Below, piece by piece: positions 38,202 to 47,263 of a DNA stretch of 64,000 nucleotides. The notes beneath the pieces are model-generated. The model searched no databases. It saw nothing but the letters and a program-made list of their open reading frames with translations, and was not told the origin of the DNA. Position numbers and translations under genes: made by a program. The stretch covers positions 26,001 to 90,000 of the forward strand of contig LIDE01000006.1 in assembly GCA_001438605.1 (NCBI GenBank), in the 5' to 3' direction. This DNA is from SAR92 bacterium BACL16 MAG-120619-bin48. Lineage in GTDB: Bacteria > Pseudomonadota > Gammaproteobacteria > Pseudomonadales > Porticoccaceae. Numbering within the stretch: the first letter of the stretch is position 1; each line of letters starts with the position of its first letter.

Positions 38202-38996
38202 CTAACTTTCCAAATAATGTGTTTTCATCTTTTCAATATCAGTATCGGACATACCCAGCGCGGTCGTCAGATAATTTCCCACACTACCAAAACGCGCATC
38301 AATCGCATCGAGAAAAGCGACGATATTGTCTTCATGCACTGAGCAGTACGGAATCAACCAATCGCGATCCCAGCTCTCTACTTTAGCACTGCGCAGGTGG
38401 CCCTCGACAATAGCAATTAATTTACTCGAATCATAATGCTGAATGGTCAGCATGTAATCTGCAATAATTGTCTCGCGGGGCACTTCTAACGCAGACAAAA
38501 TCAGTGCCGCCGCCATGCCAGTGCGATCTTTTCCAGCCGAGCAATGAAAGACGCTCGCCCCTTCAACATTATCGACAATCCCTCGCATAAAGCGGCTAAA
38601 TGCAGGTATCACTGAGTCAATGCACGAGCGATAGGAATTCACTACCAGCTGATGCGAGGCCTCGGCCGTCAGCGCACCGTCAAAAAGAAATTCCCAAAAT
38701 CGCGAAATATCACCAACAGATATTTGGTAGTCATCGATAAACTCTGCGCGAATAGCGCAGCTTGGTGATTGCGCCTGTTCCTCTTTGCGACGGAAATCGT
38801 GAATTTTATTGATACCAATAACGTCAAGCGTGTCGATATCAGCATCGCTGAGGGCCGCCAAATGGCCACAACGCATAATTTTTCGCCATTTCACTCGCTG
38901 CCCATGAATGGTTTCATAGCCGCCTAAATCGCGGAAATTAATGCCGCCATCGAGGGCAACTACACGGGTCATCACACTTTCTGTTGCTTCAGTCAT
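38202..38996 (-). CDS. Tyrosine-protein phosphatase (Y_phosphatase3/LipA type)
   Basis: The 264-residue cytosolic protein has the phosphatase loop HCSAGKDRTGMAAALIL (C-x5-R, Cys near residue 165) and the family N-terminal sequence LDGGINFRDLGGYETIHGQRVKW, followed by RCGHLAALSDAD. This type includes bacterial protein or phosphoinositide phosphatases such as mycobacterial PtpB and Listeria LipA. The substrate here is unknown. ATG 38996 follows GGGATAAGG, a plausible ribosome site; the track start adds six residues. It lies between ilvC and pssA on the same strand. Confidence 0.82.
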   Translation of the reverse strand: MTEATESVMTRVVALDGGINFRDLGGYETIHGQRVKWRKIMRCGHLAALSDADIDTLDVIGINKIHDFRRKEEQAQSPSCAIRAEFIDDYQISVGDISRFWEFLFDGALTAEASHQLVVNSYRSCIDSVIPAFSRFMRGIVDNVEGASVFHCSAGKDRTGMAAALILSALEVPRETIIADYMLTIQHYDSSKLIAIVEGHLRSAKVESWDRDWLIPYCSVHEDNIVAFLDAIDARFGSVGNYLTTALGMSDTDIEKMKTHYLES

Positions 38997-39050
38997 TGCC
39001 TTATCCCACTGCACTCATTTGTATTTCTGCGCCGTTCAACCCTGAATAGA

Positions 39051-39080
39051 CAAACGGCCCGCTGATGAGCGAGCCGTTTG
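39051..39080 (-). terminator. Hairpin after ilvC
   Basis: CAAACGGC and GCCGTTTG form an 8-bp stem, extended inside by CGC/GCG after a mismatch. It lies 23 bases after the ilvC stop. The T content after it (TCTATTC) is modest, so termination may be partial and allow read-through to the phosphatase and pssA. Confidence 0.6.
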
Positions 39081-39102
39081 CGAAAGCGTAACTAAATACA
39101 AC

Positions 39103-40128
<1,026 letters not shown>

Positions 40129-40140
40129 CTAATTTAATAG

Positions 40141-40635
40141 TTAAACACGTAAAAATTTGTCGCCTCGGGAAATACCAGAAACACCACTTCGCACCACTTC
40201 CATAACCCCTATATCGCGAACGGCCTCGATAAAAGCGTCGAGCTTCTCACTGTCTCCAGCAAGTTGCACGGTATAGGTTGTTGGAGTCACATCGATAATG
40301 TGCCCCCGAAAGATCTCCACACAGTTTTTTAACTCTGTGCGGACATCATTATCTACTGCCTTAATTTTTACCAACATCAACTCGCGCTCAATGTGCGGGC
40401 CCTCGGTCAAGTCGACAACTTTCAGAGTGTCGATGAGCTTGTGCAATTGTTTAACAATCTGCTCGGCCATATGATCATCGCCCTGCGTGGTTAAGGTTAA
40501 CCGCGACAGGGTATCGTCGTCTGTCGGTGCAACCGTCAGGGTGTCGATATTGTAACCACGCTGAGCAAACAGCCCAACGACGCGAGACAGCGCGCCGGAT
40601 TCGTTTTCTAACAAAATTGAAATAATACGCTTCAT
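40141..40635 (-). CDS. ilvH: Acetolactate synthase small (regulatory) subunit
   Basis: The 164-residue subunit activates the catalytic subunit and gives valine feedback. It starts [40 protein letters not shown], an ACT domain, and continues with a second ferredoxin-like domain (ELMLVKIKAVDNDVRTELKNCVEIFRGHIIDVT), the long IlvH type. The ATG overlaps the ilvI stop as TAATG, so the two subunits are translationally coupled in balanced amounts. Confidence 0.96.
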   Translation of the reverse strand: MKRIISILLENESGALSRVVGLFAQRGYNIDTLTVAPTDDDTLSRLTLTTQGDDHMAEQIVKQLHKLIDTLKVVDLTEGPHIERELMLVKIKAVDNDVRTELKNCVEIFRGHIIDVTPTTYTVQLAGDSEKLDAFIEAVRDIGVMEVVRSGVSGISRGDKFLRV

Positions 40636-42371
40636 TAGGTTCTCTCCGTCTTGCTCAGCCACAGATCGCGCATTGAGCCGCCAGGCATTTGCATCGGGTA
40701 GACGTGCTCCGATCGGTCGATGCAAATATCCATAAATACCACGCGGTCTTTCATGGCAAAACACTCGCGCATTTTTTCTTCCAACTCATCGAAGTGAGTC
40801 ACTTTCATTCCGACGTGGCCATAGGCCTCAGCAAGAGCAACAAAGTCTGGGAGCGACTCTTCATAAAGACTCTGCGAGTAACGGCTGTTGTAGTTCATAT
40901 CCTGCCACTGGCGCACCATGCCGAGTGCGGCATTGTTGAGATTGATAATCTTCACCGGTAATTTGTGCTGGGTGCAGGTGGAGAGCTCTTGTATACACAT
41001 CTGGATACTGCCCTCGCCGGTCACACAGGCGACATCCACATCGGGGAACGCAAGTTTGGCTCCCATGGCTGCGGGCAAGCCAAAGCCCATTGTTCCAAGG
41101 CCGCCGGAGTTAATCCACATGCGCGGTTTATCAAACAGATAGTACTGCGCGGCAAACATCTGATGCTGACCCACGTCGGAGGTGACGATGGCTTCGCCAT
41201 TGGTCACTTTGTAGAGCATCTTGATCACGTCTTGCGGCTTGATGCAGGTGCCCGAACTCTCTTCATAGCGTGAGGCGGTGTACAGACCTTTGTCGGCACG
41301 CCACTGGTCGAGCTGGGTCCACCAAGCGGCAATAGCGTCAGCATCTGGCACGGTGTCTGACTCTTCAACCAGTTCTAGAATTTCAGATAAAACAGCGCGA
41401 CAGGTGCCCACGATCGGAATATGCGCTTCAATATTTTTCGACACGGAGGTGGGGTCAACATCAATATGAATAATGGTGGCATGGGGGCAAAACTTGGCTA
41501 AATCGTTAGTCACTCGATCGTCAAAGCGCGCACCCACCGCAAAAATAACATCAGCGTGATGCATCGCGGTATTGGCTTCGTAAGTACCATGCATACCCAA
41601 CATCCCCAAATACTGACGGTCAGTGCCCGGGTAGCCACCGAGACCCATCAGGGTGTTGGTGACGGGGTAATTGAGCTTTCGCGCCAACGCAATCAAATGT
41701 TCTGAGGCATTATCAATAACGATGCCGCCACCGGTGTACATGACCGGGCGCTTGGCATCGATTAAGGTTTTTACCGCGCGGCGTATTTGCCCGCGATGCC
41801 CCTTATCGGTCGGCTGGTATGAGCGGATTTTAATGTCAGTGGGGTACTCATAGGGCACTTTATAAGTTGGATCGGTGACATCTTTGGGAATATCCACCAC
41901 AACTGGACCAGGACGGCCAGTAGCGGCAATGTAATAGGCTTTGGCGATGGTTTGGGCAATATCTTCTGCGCGAGTCACCAAAAAACTGTGCTTAACAATC
42001 GGCCGCGACACACCCACCATATCGGTCTCTTGGAAGGCGTCTTGACCAATCTTCGTTAGGGGAACCTGTCCGGAAATCACAACCAATGGAATGGAGTCCA
42101 TGTAGGCGGTTGCAATACCCGTAATCGCGTTAGTCGCACCGGGACCCGAGGTAACTAGAGCAGTGCCCACCTCACCGGTCGCGCGAGAAAAGCCATCGGC
42201 TGCATGCACGGCTGCCTGCTCATGGCGAACCAGCAAATGCTCAACGTCGTTTTGTCGATAAAGGGCGTCATAAATATGCAGCGCAGCACCGCCGGGATAG
42301 CCCCAGACGTACTTGATGCCTGAATCACGCAGTGCGCGGATAACAATATCACCGCCAGAAAGGAGTTCCAC
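40635..42371 (-). CDS. ilvI: Acetolactate synthase large (catalytic) subunit
   Basis: This thiamine-diphosphate enzyme of 578 residues makes acetolactate and acetohydroxybutyrate. The active-site glutamate is in [20 protein letters not shown] (near residue 50). [25 protein letters not shown] follows, and the ThDP-binding region is [29 protein letters not shown] (near residue 445). The start is GTG 42371 with GAGG 7 bases upstream. A promoter about 240 bases upstream leaves a long leader. The name ilvB is equally used. Confidence 0.95.
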   Translation of the reverse strand: MELLSGGDIVIRALRDSGIKYVWGYPGGAALHIYDALYRQNDVEHLLVRHEQAAVHAADGFSRATGEVGTALVTSGPGATNAITGIATAYMDSIPLVVISGQVPLTKIGQDAFQETDMVGVSRPIVKHSFLVTRAEDIAQTIAKAYYIAATGRPGPVVVDIPKDVTDPTYKVPYEYPTDIKIRSYQPTDKGHRGQIRRAVKTLIDAKRPVMYTGGGIVIDNASEHLIALARKLNYPVTNTLMGLGGYPGTDRQYLGMLGMHGTYEANTAMHHADVIFAVGARFDDRVTNDLAKFCPHATIIHIDVDPTSVSKNIEAHIPIVGTCRAVLSEILELVEESDTVPDADAIAAWWTQLDQWRADKGLYTASRYEESSGTCIKPQDVIKMLYKVTNGEAIVTSDVGQHQMFAAQYYLFDKPRMWINSGGLGTMGFGLPAAMGAKLAFPDVDVACVTGEGSIQMCIQELSTCTQHKLPVKIINLNNAALGMVRQWQDMNYNSRYSQSLYEESLPDFVALAEAYGHVGMKVTHFDELEEKMRECFAMKDRVVFMDICIDRSEHVYPMQMPGGSMRDLWLSKTERT

Positions 42372-42433
42372 AATATGTCCTCAACAAAGATTAACTTAGG
42401 GACTTTTCACATTGTGGCAATAGGCTGTTACAT

Positions 42434-42457
42434 CAAAATAGATGCCGCGATCACGGC
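42434..42457 (-). promoter_or_regulatory. Weak terminator-like hairpin in ilvI leader
   Basis: GCCGTGATCGCGGC can pair over 4-5 bp and is followed by ATCTATTTT on the minus strand. It is a weak candidate attenuator lying after the stronger hairpin at 42464-42491. Confidence 0.3.
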
Positions 42458-42463
42458 TAATTC

Positions 42464-42491
42464 CAGTCGCACGGGTCAGTGCTAACGACTG
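42464..42491 (-). promoter_or_regulatory. Hairpin in ilvI leader
   Basis: On the minus strand CAGTC pairs with GACTG and GCAC with GTGC, with a four-base bulge on the 5' side. It begins 17 bases after the stop of the candidate leader peptide, the place of an attenuation element. Confidence 0.45.
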
Positions 42492-42507
42492 TTATCGGGT
42501 GCTTTAA

Positions 42508-42567
42508 CTATCGGTAAATAGTAGCGCCATCTGTGTTGATGACCAGCGGCATGGATAACGCCAGCAT
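42508..42567 (-). CDS. Candidate branched-chain leader peptide of the ilvI operon
   Basis: A 19-codon ORF, MLALSMPLVINTDGATIYR, holds three Leu, one Val and two Ile codons, the amino acids made by the downstream enzymes. It lies about 40 bases after the predicted transcription start and is followed by two hairpins before ilvI. A GGA about 9 bases upstream is a weak ribosome site. The layout fits ribosome-mediated attenuation, but it is inferred by eye and the peptide is too short for homology. Confidence 0.4.
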   Translation of the reverse strand: MLALSMPLVINTDGATIYR

Positions 42568-42613
42568 GGTACTTGGTCCAAAATTTCTGCAGCAATACGC
42601 TGAGAAGGCGCGT

Positions 42614-42641
42614 AATTTAACAGTTTTGAACAATTAGTCAA
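42614..42641 (-). promoter_or_regulatory. Putative sigma-70 promoter of ilvI operon
   Basis: On the minus strand TTGACT (42641-42636) and TAAATT (42619-42614) are spaced by 16 bp, giving a leader RNA of about 235 bases before the ilvI GTG. Confidence 0.5.
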
Positions 42642-42677
42642 TCATTGGCCTGATATCCAGTGCATTGAAATCTATAC

Positions 42678-42699
42678 TAGAAGCCTATTAGAAGCCTAT
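42678..42699. repeat. 11-bp direct repeat upstream of the DUF4124 gene
   Basis: TAGAAGCCTAT occurs twice in direct tandem, 52 bases upstream of the start. The 11-bp period is about one helical turn, so it could be a tandem binding site, or only a small duplication. Confidence 0.7.
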
Positions 42700-42751
42700 C
42701 TGCACAGCACTTTCCTCAAAAACTGAGCTGATTCACGCAAGGAGCATGATC

Positions 42752-43207
42752 ATGACAGCACTCGTTCAAACCCTTTTAGCTGGACTAATTTTTATCAGTT
42801 TTACTGCCGTGGCGACGACCAAGGTTCATAAATGGACCGACGAAAATGGCGTCACCCACTACAGCGAAATGCCGCCGGAAAACACAGCCGCCAAAGTGAT
42901 TACACTTCGCGGGGGCTCAGGACCTGCAAAAACTGCCTCAACGTCTACAACCGAAAGCGCTGACGCAGCTGACCCGGCTGAGAACACCGACGACAGCTCA
43001 GCCACAAAACTCGCAGAAGAGACAAAAGCGATTCGACAAAAGAATTGCGCTATCGCCAAGAGCAACCTGACCACCTTAGAAAACACCGGGCGAATTCGTG
43101 AAAAGGACCCCGAAACCGGTGATTATCGTTTTTTGCCCGAGGAAGAAAAACTCGCACAAATAGCTAAGATGAGGGACTATATCCGCTTAAACTGCAGCAA
43201 TACCTAA
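42752..43207 (+). CDS. DUF4124-domain periplasmic protein
   Basis: The 151-residue protein starts MTALVQTLLAGLIFISFTAVA, a Sec signal peptide. The DUF4124 core VHKWTDENGVTHYSEMPP follows at residues 25-42. A low-complexity Ser/Thr/Ala/Asp stretch (residues 55-85) leads to a charged C-terminus with two cysteines that may form a disulfide. GGAG lies 7 bases before ATG 42752 but only 1 base before the upstream ATG, which decides the start. The function is unknown. Its last codons are part of a 15-bp tandem repeat. Confidence 0.8.
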   Translation: MTALVQTLLAGLIFISFTAVATTKVHKWTDENGVTHYSEMPPENTAAKVITLRGGSGPAKTASTSTTESADAADPAENTDDSSATKLAEETKAIRQKNCAIAKSNLTTLENTGRIREKDPETGDYRFLPEEEKLAQIAKMRDYIRLNCSNT

Positions 43208-43268
43208 AACAGCAATACCTAAAACAGCAATACCTAAAACAGCAATAACTAAAACAACAATGACTGGG
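43194..43268. repeat. 15-bp tandem repeat, five copies, duplicating the end of the DUF4124 gene
   Basis: The unit ACAGCAATACCTAAA occurs five times: the first copy is the gene's own last codons and stop, copies 2 and 3 are perfect, copy 4 has one change and copy 5 is diverged. It fills the whole gap up to the ribosome site of the next gene, so copy number sets the spacing between the two genes. Confidence 0.92.
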
Positions 43269-43278
43269 GAGTGTGATT

Positions 43279-44952
43279 TTGAAAAAACTATCGCTGACTG
43301 CGGCCTGTGCCGTTCTGATTGGACTGTTAACCGGCTGTGACTCAGCTCAAGAATCACAGCCGATTGTGATAGAAAATATCCAAGGCTACAGCTTTGACAA
43401 CAATCGCGAACTTTTTCAATTTTCCTCACTTGCCATCAAAGACGGCAAAGTCCTCGCGACTGGCGATGACCAGCTGGCTCAGAATTATCCCAATGCAGAA
43501 AAAATCAACGGTCAGGGTAAGGCACTTCTGCCCGGCTTGATTGATGCCCACGGCCATGTCTCAGACCTGGGCTACAGTTTGCTCAGCGTTGATATTCGCG
43601 GCTTAGCATCTGCGCAAGAATCTGCGGAATTTGTCGCTAACTATGCCGCTCAGCACCCCACATTGACTTGGATTAAAGGCCGCGGCTGGAATCAGGTGCT
43701 CTGGCCCGACCAAGCGTTTCCCACTGCAGCCATACTCGATTCACAGATCAGCGACCGTCCAGTCTGGCTTGAGCGTATCGACGGCCATGGCGGATGGGCG
43801 AACAGCGCCGCACTGCGCTTGGCGGGTATCGACAAAGACACTGTCGCGCCAGAAGGCGGTGAAATTATTCGTGATGCTGAGGGTAATCCAAGTGGCGTGT
43901 TGATCGACAACGCCTCGTCACTGATTACTAGCATCATCCCGAAACCTAACGACGCAGATATCACCTTGGCCCTCGACACTGCCAGCAAACATTTACTCAG
44001 CCTTGGCGTCACATCAACCCATGATGCGGGCGTCAGTGCTCTCGAACACCCCCTCTACCGTCAAATCGCCGACCGTGGAGAAATGCAGGTGCGTATCTAT
44101 GGCATGATTTCCTCGTCTAATGCCAACCTCGCACAGACTCTCGCCGCTGGGCACAGCAGCGATGACAAGGATATGTACAGTCTGCGCAGTATTAAGATTT
44201 ATACCGATGGCGCGCTGGGTAGTCGCGGCGCGGCACTGATAGAGCCCTACAGCGATCGCCCCGATCACAGCGGGCTGATGTTAACGTCCGGTGAAGAGCT
44301 GCGCAGCCTCTTCGAGCAGTCCATTCAAGCAGACTTTCAAATCGCCGTGCACGCCATTGGCGACATGGGCAACCGCGTCGCCCTCGATGAATTTGAGCAC
44401 GCCTATGCCACAGTCGGTGGCCGTCATTTACGCAACCGTGTTGAGCACGCGCAGGTTGTCGCCATCAGCGATATTCAGCGCTTTAAGTCTCTCGACGTGA
44501 TTCCCTCTATGCAGCCAACTCATGCCACCAGTGACATGAATATGGCGGAAGAGAGAATTGGCGCCGAGCGTTTAAAAGGCGCCTACGCGTGGCGAACATT
44601 TTTAAATCAAGGTAGCCGTGTTGTCTCTGGTTCAGACTATCCGATTGAGCTCGCCAATCCCTTCGACGGCATTCATGCTGCTGTGACCCGCCAAGACAAA
44701 GGCAATCTACCTGAAGGCGGTTGGATTCCAGAGCAAGCTATGACCGTTGAGGAGGCTCTGCGCAGCTTCACTATCGATGCTGCTTGGGCGGCGCACCAAG
44801 AGGATCGCTTAGGCGGCCTGACACCCGGCAAATGGGCTGACTTTATTGTGTTGGATCAGGATATTTTCCAAGGGGACGCGTCGGACTTATGGAAAACCCG
44901 CGTAGAGCAGACATGGCTAGCGGGCAAGCTGGTTTACACTCGCGCGCCTTAA
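43279..44952 (+). CDS. Lipoprotein amidohydrolase (amidohydrolase_3 / YtcJ-like)
   Basis: The 557-residue protein starts with a lipoprotein signal, MKKLSLTAACAVLIGLLTGC, with lipidated Cys20 followed by Asp. In E. coli-type sorting this residue would keep it in the inner membrane. The amidohydrolase fold shows LLPGLIDAHGHVSDLG, SIKIYTDGALGSRGAAL, AVHAIGDMGNRVALDEFE and GSDYPIELANPFDGIHAAVTR, with the metal-binding His and Asp residues. Substrates of this YtcJ group are unknown. GGAG is 8 bases before TTG 43279, making it a better start than GTG 43273. No terminator separates it from the DUF4124 gene. Confidence 0.88.
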   Translation: MKKLSLTAACAVLIGLLTGCDSAQESQPIVIENIQGYSFDNNRELFQFSSLAIKDGKVLATGDDQLAQNYPNAEKINGQGKALLPGLIDAHGHVSDLGYSLLSVDIRGLASAQESAEFVANYAAQHPTLTWIKGRGWNQVLWPDQAFPTAAILDSQISDRPVWLERIDGHGGWANSAALRLAGIDKDTVAPEGGEIIRDAEGNPSGVLIDNASSLITSIIPKPNDADITLALDTASKHLLSLGVTSTHDAGVSALEHPLYRQIADRGEMQVRIYGMISSSNANLAQTLAAGHSSDDKDMYSLRSIKIYTDGALGSRGAALIEPYSDRPDHSGLMLTSGEELRSLFEQSIQADFQIAVHAIGDMGNRVALDEFEHAYATVGGRHLRNRVEHAQVVAISDIQRFKSLDVIPSMQPTHATSDMNMAEERIGAERLKGAYAWRTFLNQGSRVVSGSDYPIELANPFDGIHAAVTRQDKGNLPEGGWIPEQAMTVEEALRSFTIDAAWAAHQEDRLGGLTPGKWADFIVLDQDIFQGDASDLWKTRVEQTWLAGKLVYTRAP

Positions 44953-45004
44953 TATCTGAGAGGGCTCACCTCAGCACATCAATTTAGCGCAGCGCAACGG
45001 TGAC

Positions 45005-46216
45005 CTAGCGCTCGCGCTGCCGAGCAATCGTCAGCGACAGCGGTGGGGTGTCACTGGCAACGTTGATCACCTCACTGCTCGTCTCCCAGTCACCCGCCTG
45101 CGGTGTCGCGGTGCCTGATGCAGACAAACGAGCAATAACTCTCACGCGGCGAATATCACTCAGGCTGCGGTCGGCCATCAACCCATCGCTATCCGTTAGT
45201 GTAATGGTCAGCGGCAACTGGCTCGCTACCAGTTTTCGCGCCAGCAGCGGCATGGGTGGGCCATCGGCATCGACTACGGCCACAAACACAAACTGATTTT
45301 CATCGTAAGTAATCTGCGGGCTGATCGCGAGCGCAATGGTCAACTCAATAATCGCCGGTTCGCCACTGAGTTTGCGCGCCTGCTTAATACCGCTTTGAAG
45401 TGCCTCGCGACTGGCCGAGGTCGGTGCAAGATTTTGCATCGCACGCTCCCAATAGCTCACCGCCAACCTGTACTCGCCCTCTTGGAAGGCATGGATACCC
45501 TTCAATCCAAGCACCGTCTCGTTACTTGAATCCACGGCATAGGCGTTGTCCATCGCTTCGATGGCACGTTCAGAAAATCGGTTGCCATCGACAAAGAACA
45601 GGGCCTGAGCATACTGCGCCAACAGATAGCCCTCCTGCGGATTAACTTTCAGCGCCTCCGCGAAGTAGCCTGCAGCCGAAAGCATATCTGTGCGCGACAC
45701 AGCTTCTTGCGCCAAAATTGTCCAATAGTAAATATTGTTTGGGCGCGCCTGAGCACGCTCTGCGATCATGGCCAACAGGTCCGGATCCCAAACTAACTCG
45801 CCAGATTGATTTACTCCGCGGGTTTGCACGGCAAGTCGCTCCGCAATCTCTTGATCTTGACTGGCGCCCAACGCGTGGTAAAGGCCAACAGTCGATGCAC
45901 AGATCAGCAGCCAAACCACGGGCAATAACCAAATACCATCACGGCTCTGCAACGCAGGTTGCGCGCTGGCGGTGTTGTTCAACAATAACGCCTCGGCCTC
46001 CGCCAGCATGACGTTGTACTCTGTCTCGGTGATCTCGTTGGCGGCGAGTTGCTGTTGATACTGCCCCTGCTGCTCGCGAAAAACCGCAATATTGGCCTGC
46101 TCGTAAACCGCAGCCGCATCTGTTTGGTCGGCATCGCGACGTCGAGCGACAAAAGGAAACCCCAGAAAGACTCCCGCAATCAGCAAAATACTAACCAGAC
46201 CCAGCCAAAAACTCAT
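45005..46216 (-). CDS. ccmI: Cytochrome c biogenesis protein CcmI
   Basis: CcmI holds apocytochrome c for heme attachment by CcmF/CcmH. The 403-residue protein has two membrane helices (residues 3-25 and about 95-117) enclosing a leucine-rich cytoplasmic loop. A periplasmic TPR domain follows (IYYWTILAQEAVSRTDMLSAAGYFAEALKVNPQEGYLLAQYAQALFF), then a C-terminal beta domain (IELTIALAISPQITYDENQFVFV). It is the last gene of ccmABCDEFGHI and overlaps ccmH by 4 bases. Confidence 0.92.
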   Translation of the reverse strand: MSFWLGLVSILLIAGVFLGFPFVARRRDADQTDAAAVYEQANIAVFREQQGQYQQQLAANEITETEYNVMLAEAEALLLNNTASAQPALQSRDGIWLLPVVWLLICASTVGLYHALGASQDQEIAERLAVQTRGVNQSGELVWDPDLLAMIAERAQARPNNIYYWTILAQEAVSRTDMLSAAGYFAEALKVNPQEGYLLAQYAQALFFVDGNRFSERAIEAMDNAYAVDSSNETVLGLKGIHAFQEGEYRLAVSYWERAMQNLAPTSASREALQSGIKQARKLSGEPAIIELTIALAISPQITYDENQFVFVAVVDADGPPMPLLARKLVASQLPLTITLTDSDGLMADRSLSDIRRVRVIARLSASGTATPQAGDWETSSEVINVASDTPPLSLTIARQRER

Positions 46217-46716
46217 TGCTGTACATCCCCTTTGTCGTCACCCAATAGTTTGCGTAATCGCTCTTGATCGCGCTCGTTACTCGTTACCGTCGGCACAATT
46301 GGCTGGCTTGTCTTCGAACTCATGCGGCGCAATAAAAACAGCCCAAGCAGCAGCAATACCACCGGCGCGCCCCAGAGCGCCCAGGTGTTCTTGTTTACGT
46401 CAGGCCGATAGAGAATAAAATCGGAATAGCGACTGGTGAGATAAGCCTTAATTTCATCGTCGCTCAAGCCTTTTTCCAGCAATTGCTGAACCTGACGACG
46501 TAAATCTTGCGATATCGCTGAGTTAGAATCGGCGAGGTTTTGGTTTTGGCATTTTGGACAGCGCAACTCTTCAACTAACTGCTGGTAGCGCGGACGCAGC
46601 GACTCATCTGAAAAATCAACTACATCGACCCCAGCAAACAGCGACGACGTCCCCAGCGCTAGGCAGGCTATCGCGGCGCGTAAAAAAATCCTTAACGAAA
46701 CACGCTTAGCGAGCAT
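46213..46716 (-). CDS. ccmH: Cytochrome c biogenesis thiol-disulfide protein CcmH (CcmL)
   Basis: CcmH reduces the CXXCH cysteines of apocytochrome c before heme ligation. The 167-residue protein has a signal helix, the diagnostic LRCPKCQNQNLADSNSAISQDLRRQVQ with its C-x2-C pair (near residue 52), and a C-terminal membrane anchor (WALWGAPVVLLLLGLFLL). It is the short CcmH without the CcmI domain, which is a separate gene here. The start overlaps ccmG; ATG 46716 has GGA 8 bases upstream, though ATG 46722 is possible. Confidence 0.93.
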   Translation of the reverse strand: MLAKRVSLRIFLRAAIACLALGTSSLFAGVDVVDFSDESLRPRYQQLVEELRCPKCQNQNLADSNSAISQDLRRQVQQLLEKGLSDDEIKAYLTSRYSDFILYRPDVNKNTWALWGAPVVLLLLGLFLLRRMSSKTSQPIVPTVTSNERDQERLRKLLGDDKGDVQQ

Positions 46717-47263
46717 CGGCATCGTCCGTCAACTGCTGGTAGAGTGCGTGAAACTCCTCATCCCAAACCCGCTGATCAACCACGCCGACGCGGCGGTGAC
46801 GAATCACTCCCTCAGCATCTAACAAATAGGTTTCTGGGGCACCATAAACACCGAGATCGATACCCAAAGTACCCTCGGCATCAAAAATCGAAAACAGGTA
46901 GGGATTGCCTCGATTAGTCAACCAATCCTGCGCCATGGCGCGATCGTCCTTATAATTCAGGCCAACAATCGCAACGCCCTGCTCCGCTAAAATATTTAAA
47001 AAATGATGCTCAATACGGCAGGCATAACACCATGTCGCCCACACATTGACTAAAACCACGCGGCCCTTGCCGTCATCCCCGCGAAAATCCGATGGGTTGC
47101 GTTGACGCTCGGCATCGTTTAGGTCAGGCAGGGAAAATTCAGGAAATGGTTTACCAATCAGCGCCGATGGCAATTCCTGGGGATCGCTATCCAAACTCGA
47201 GTAAAGAAAGGCGCCCAAGGCGAGACACACCAGCAAGGGAATAAACAGCGTCAATCGATTCAT
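46706..47263 (-). CDS. ccmG: Cytochrome c biogenesis thioredoxin CcmG (DsbE)
   Basis: CcmG is a membrane-anchored periplasmic thioredoxin that supplies electrons for apocytochrome c reduction. The 185-residue protein has an N-terminal anchor (residues 5-23) and the active site VLVNVWATWCYACRIEHHFL (near residue 79). The dipeptide between the cysteines is Tyr-Ala rather than the common Pro-Thr. GVYGAPETYLLDAEGVIRHRRVG has the cis-Pro loop and the acidic CcmG region. It overlaps ccmF by 4 bases and ccmH by about 11. Confidence 0.95.
   Translation of the reverse strand: MNRLTLFIPLLVCLALGAFLYSSLDSDPQELPSALIGKPFPEFSLPDLNDAERQRNPSDFRGDDGKGRVVLVNVWATWCYACRIEHHFLNILAEQGVAIVGLNYKDDRAMAQDWLTNRGNPYLFSIFDAEGTLGIDLGVYGAPETYLLDAEGVIRHRRVGVVDQRVWDEEFHALYQQLTDDADAR

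Larger units (their letters stand above)
42372..42745 (-). other. ilvI leader and divergent intergenic region (374 bp)
   Basis: On the minus strand this region holds a putative promoter, a branched-chain-rich short ORF, and two hairpins before ilvI. On the plus side it holds an 11-bp direct repeat upstream of the DUF4124 gene. The parts are listed separately. I saw no tRNA or known riboswitch. Confidence 0.55.

Noticed and set aside
43187-43429. 80-aa minus-strand ORF with VLGIAVLGIA repeats
   Set aside because: It is the opposite-strand reading of the 15-bp repeat and the start of the amidohydrolase gene.
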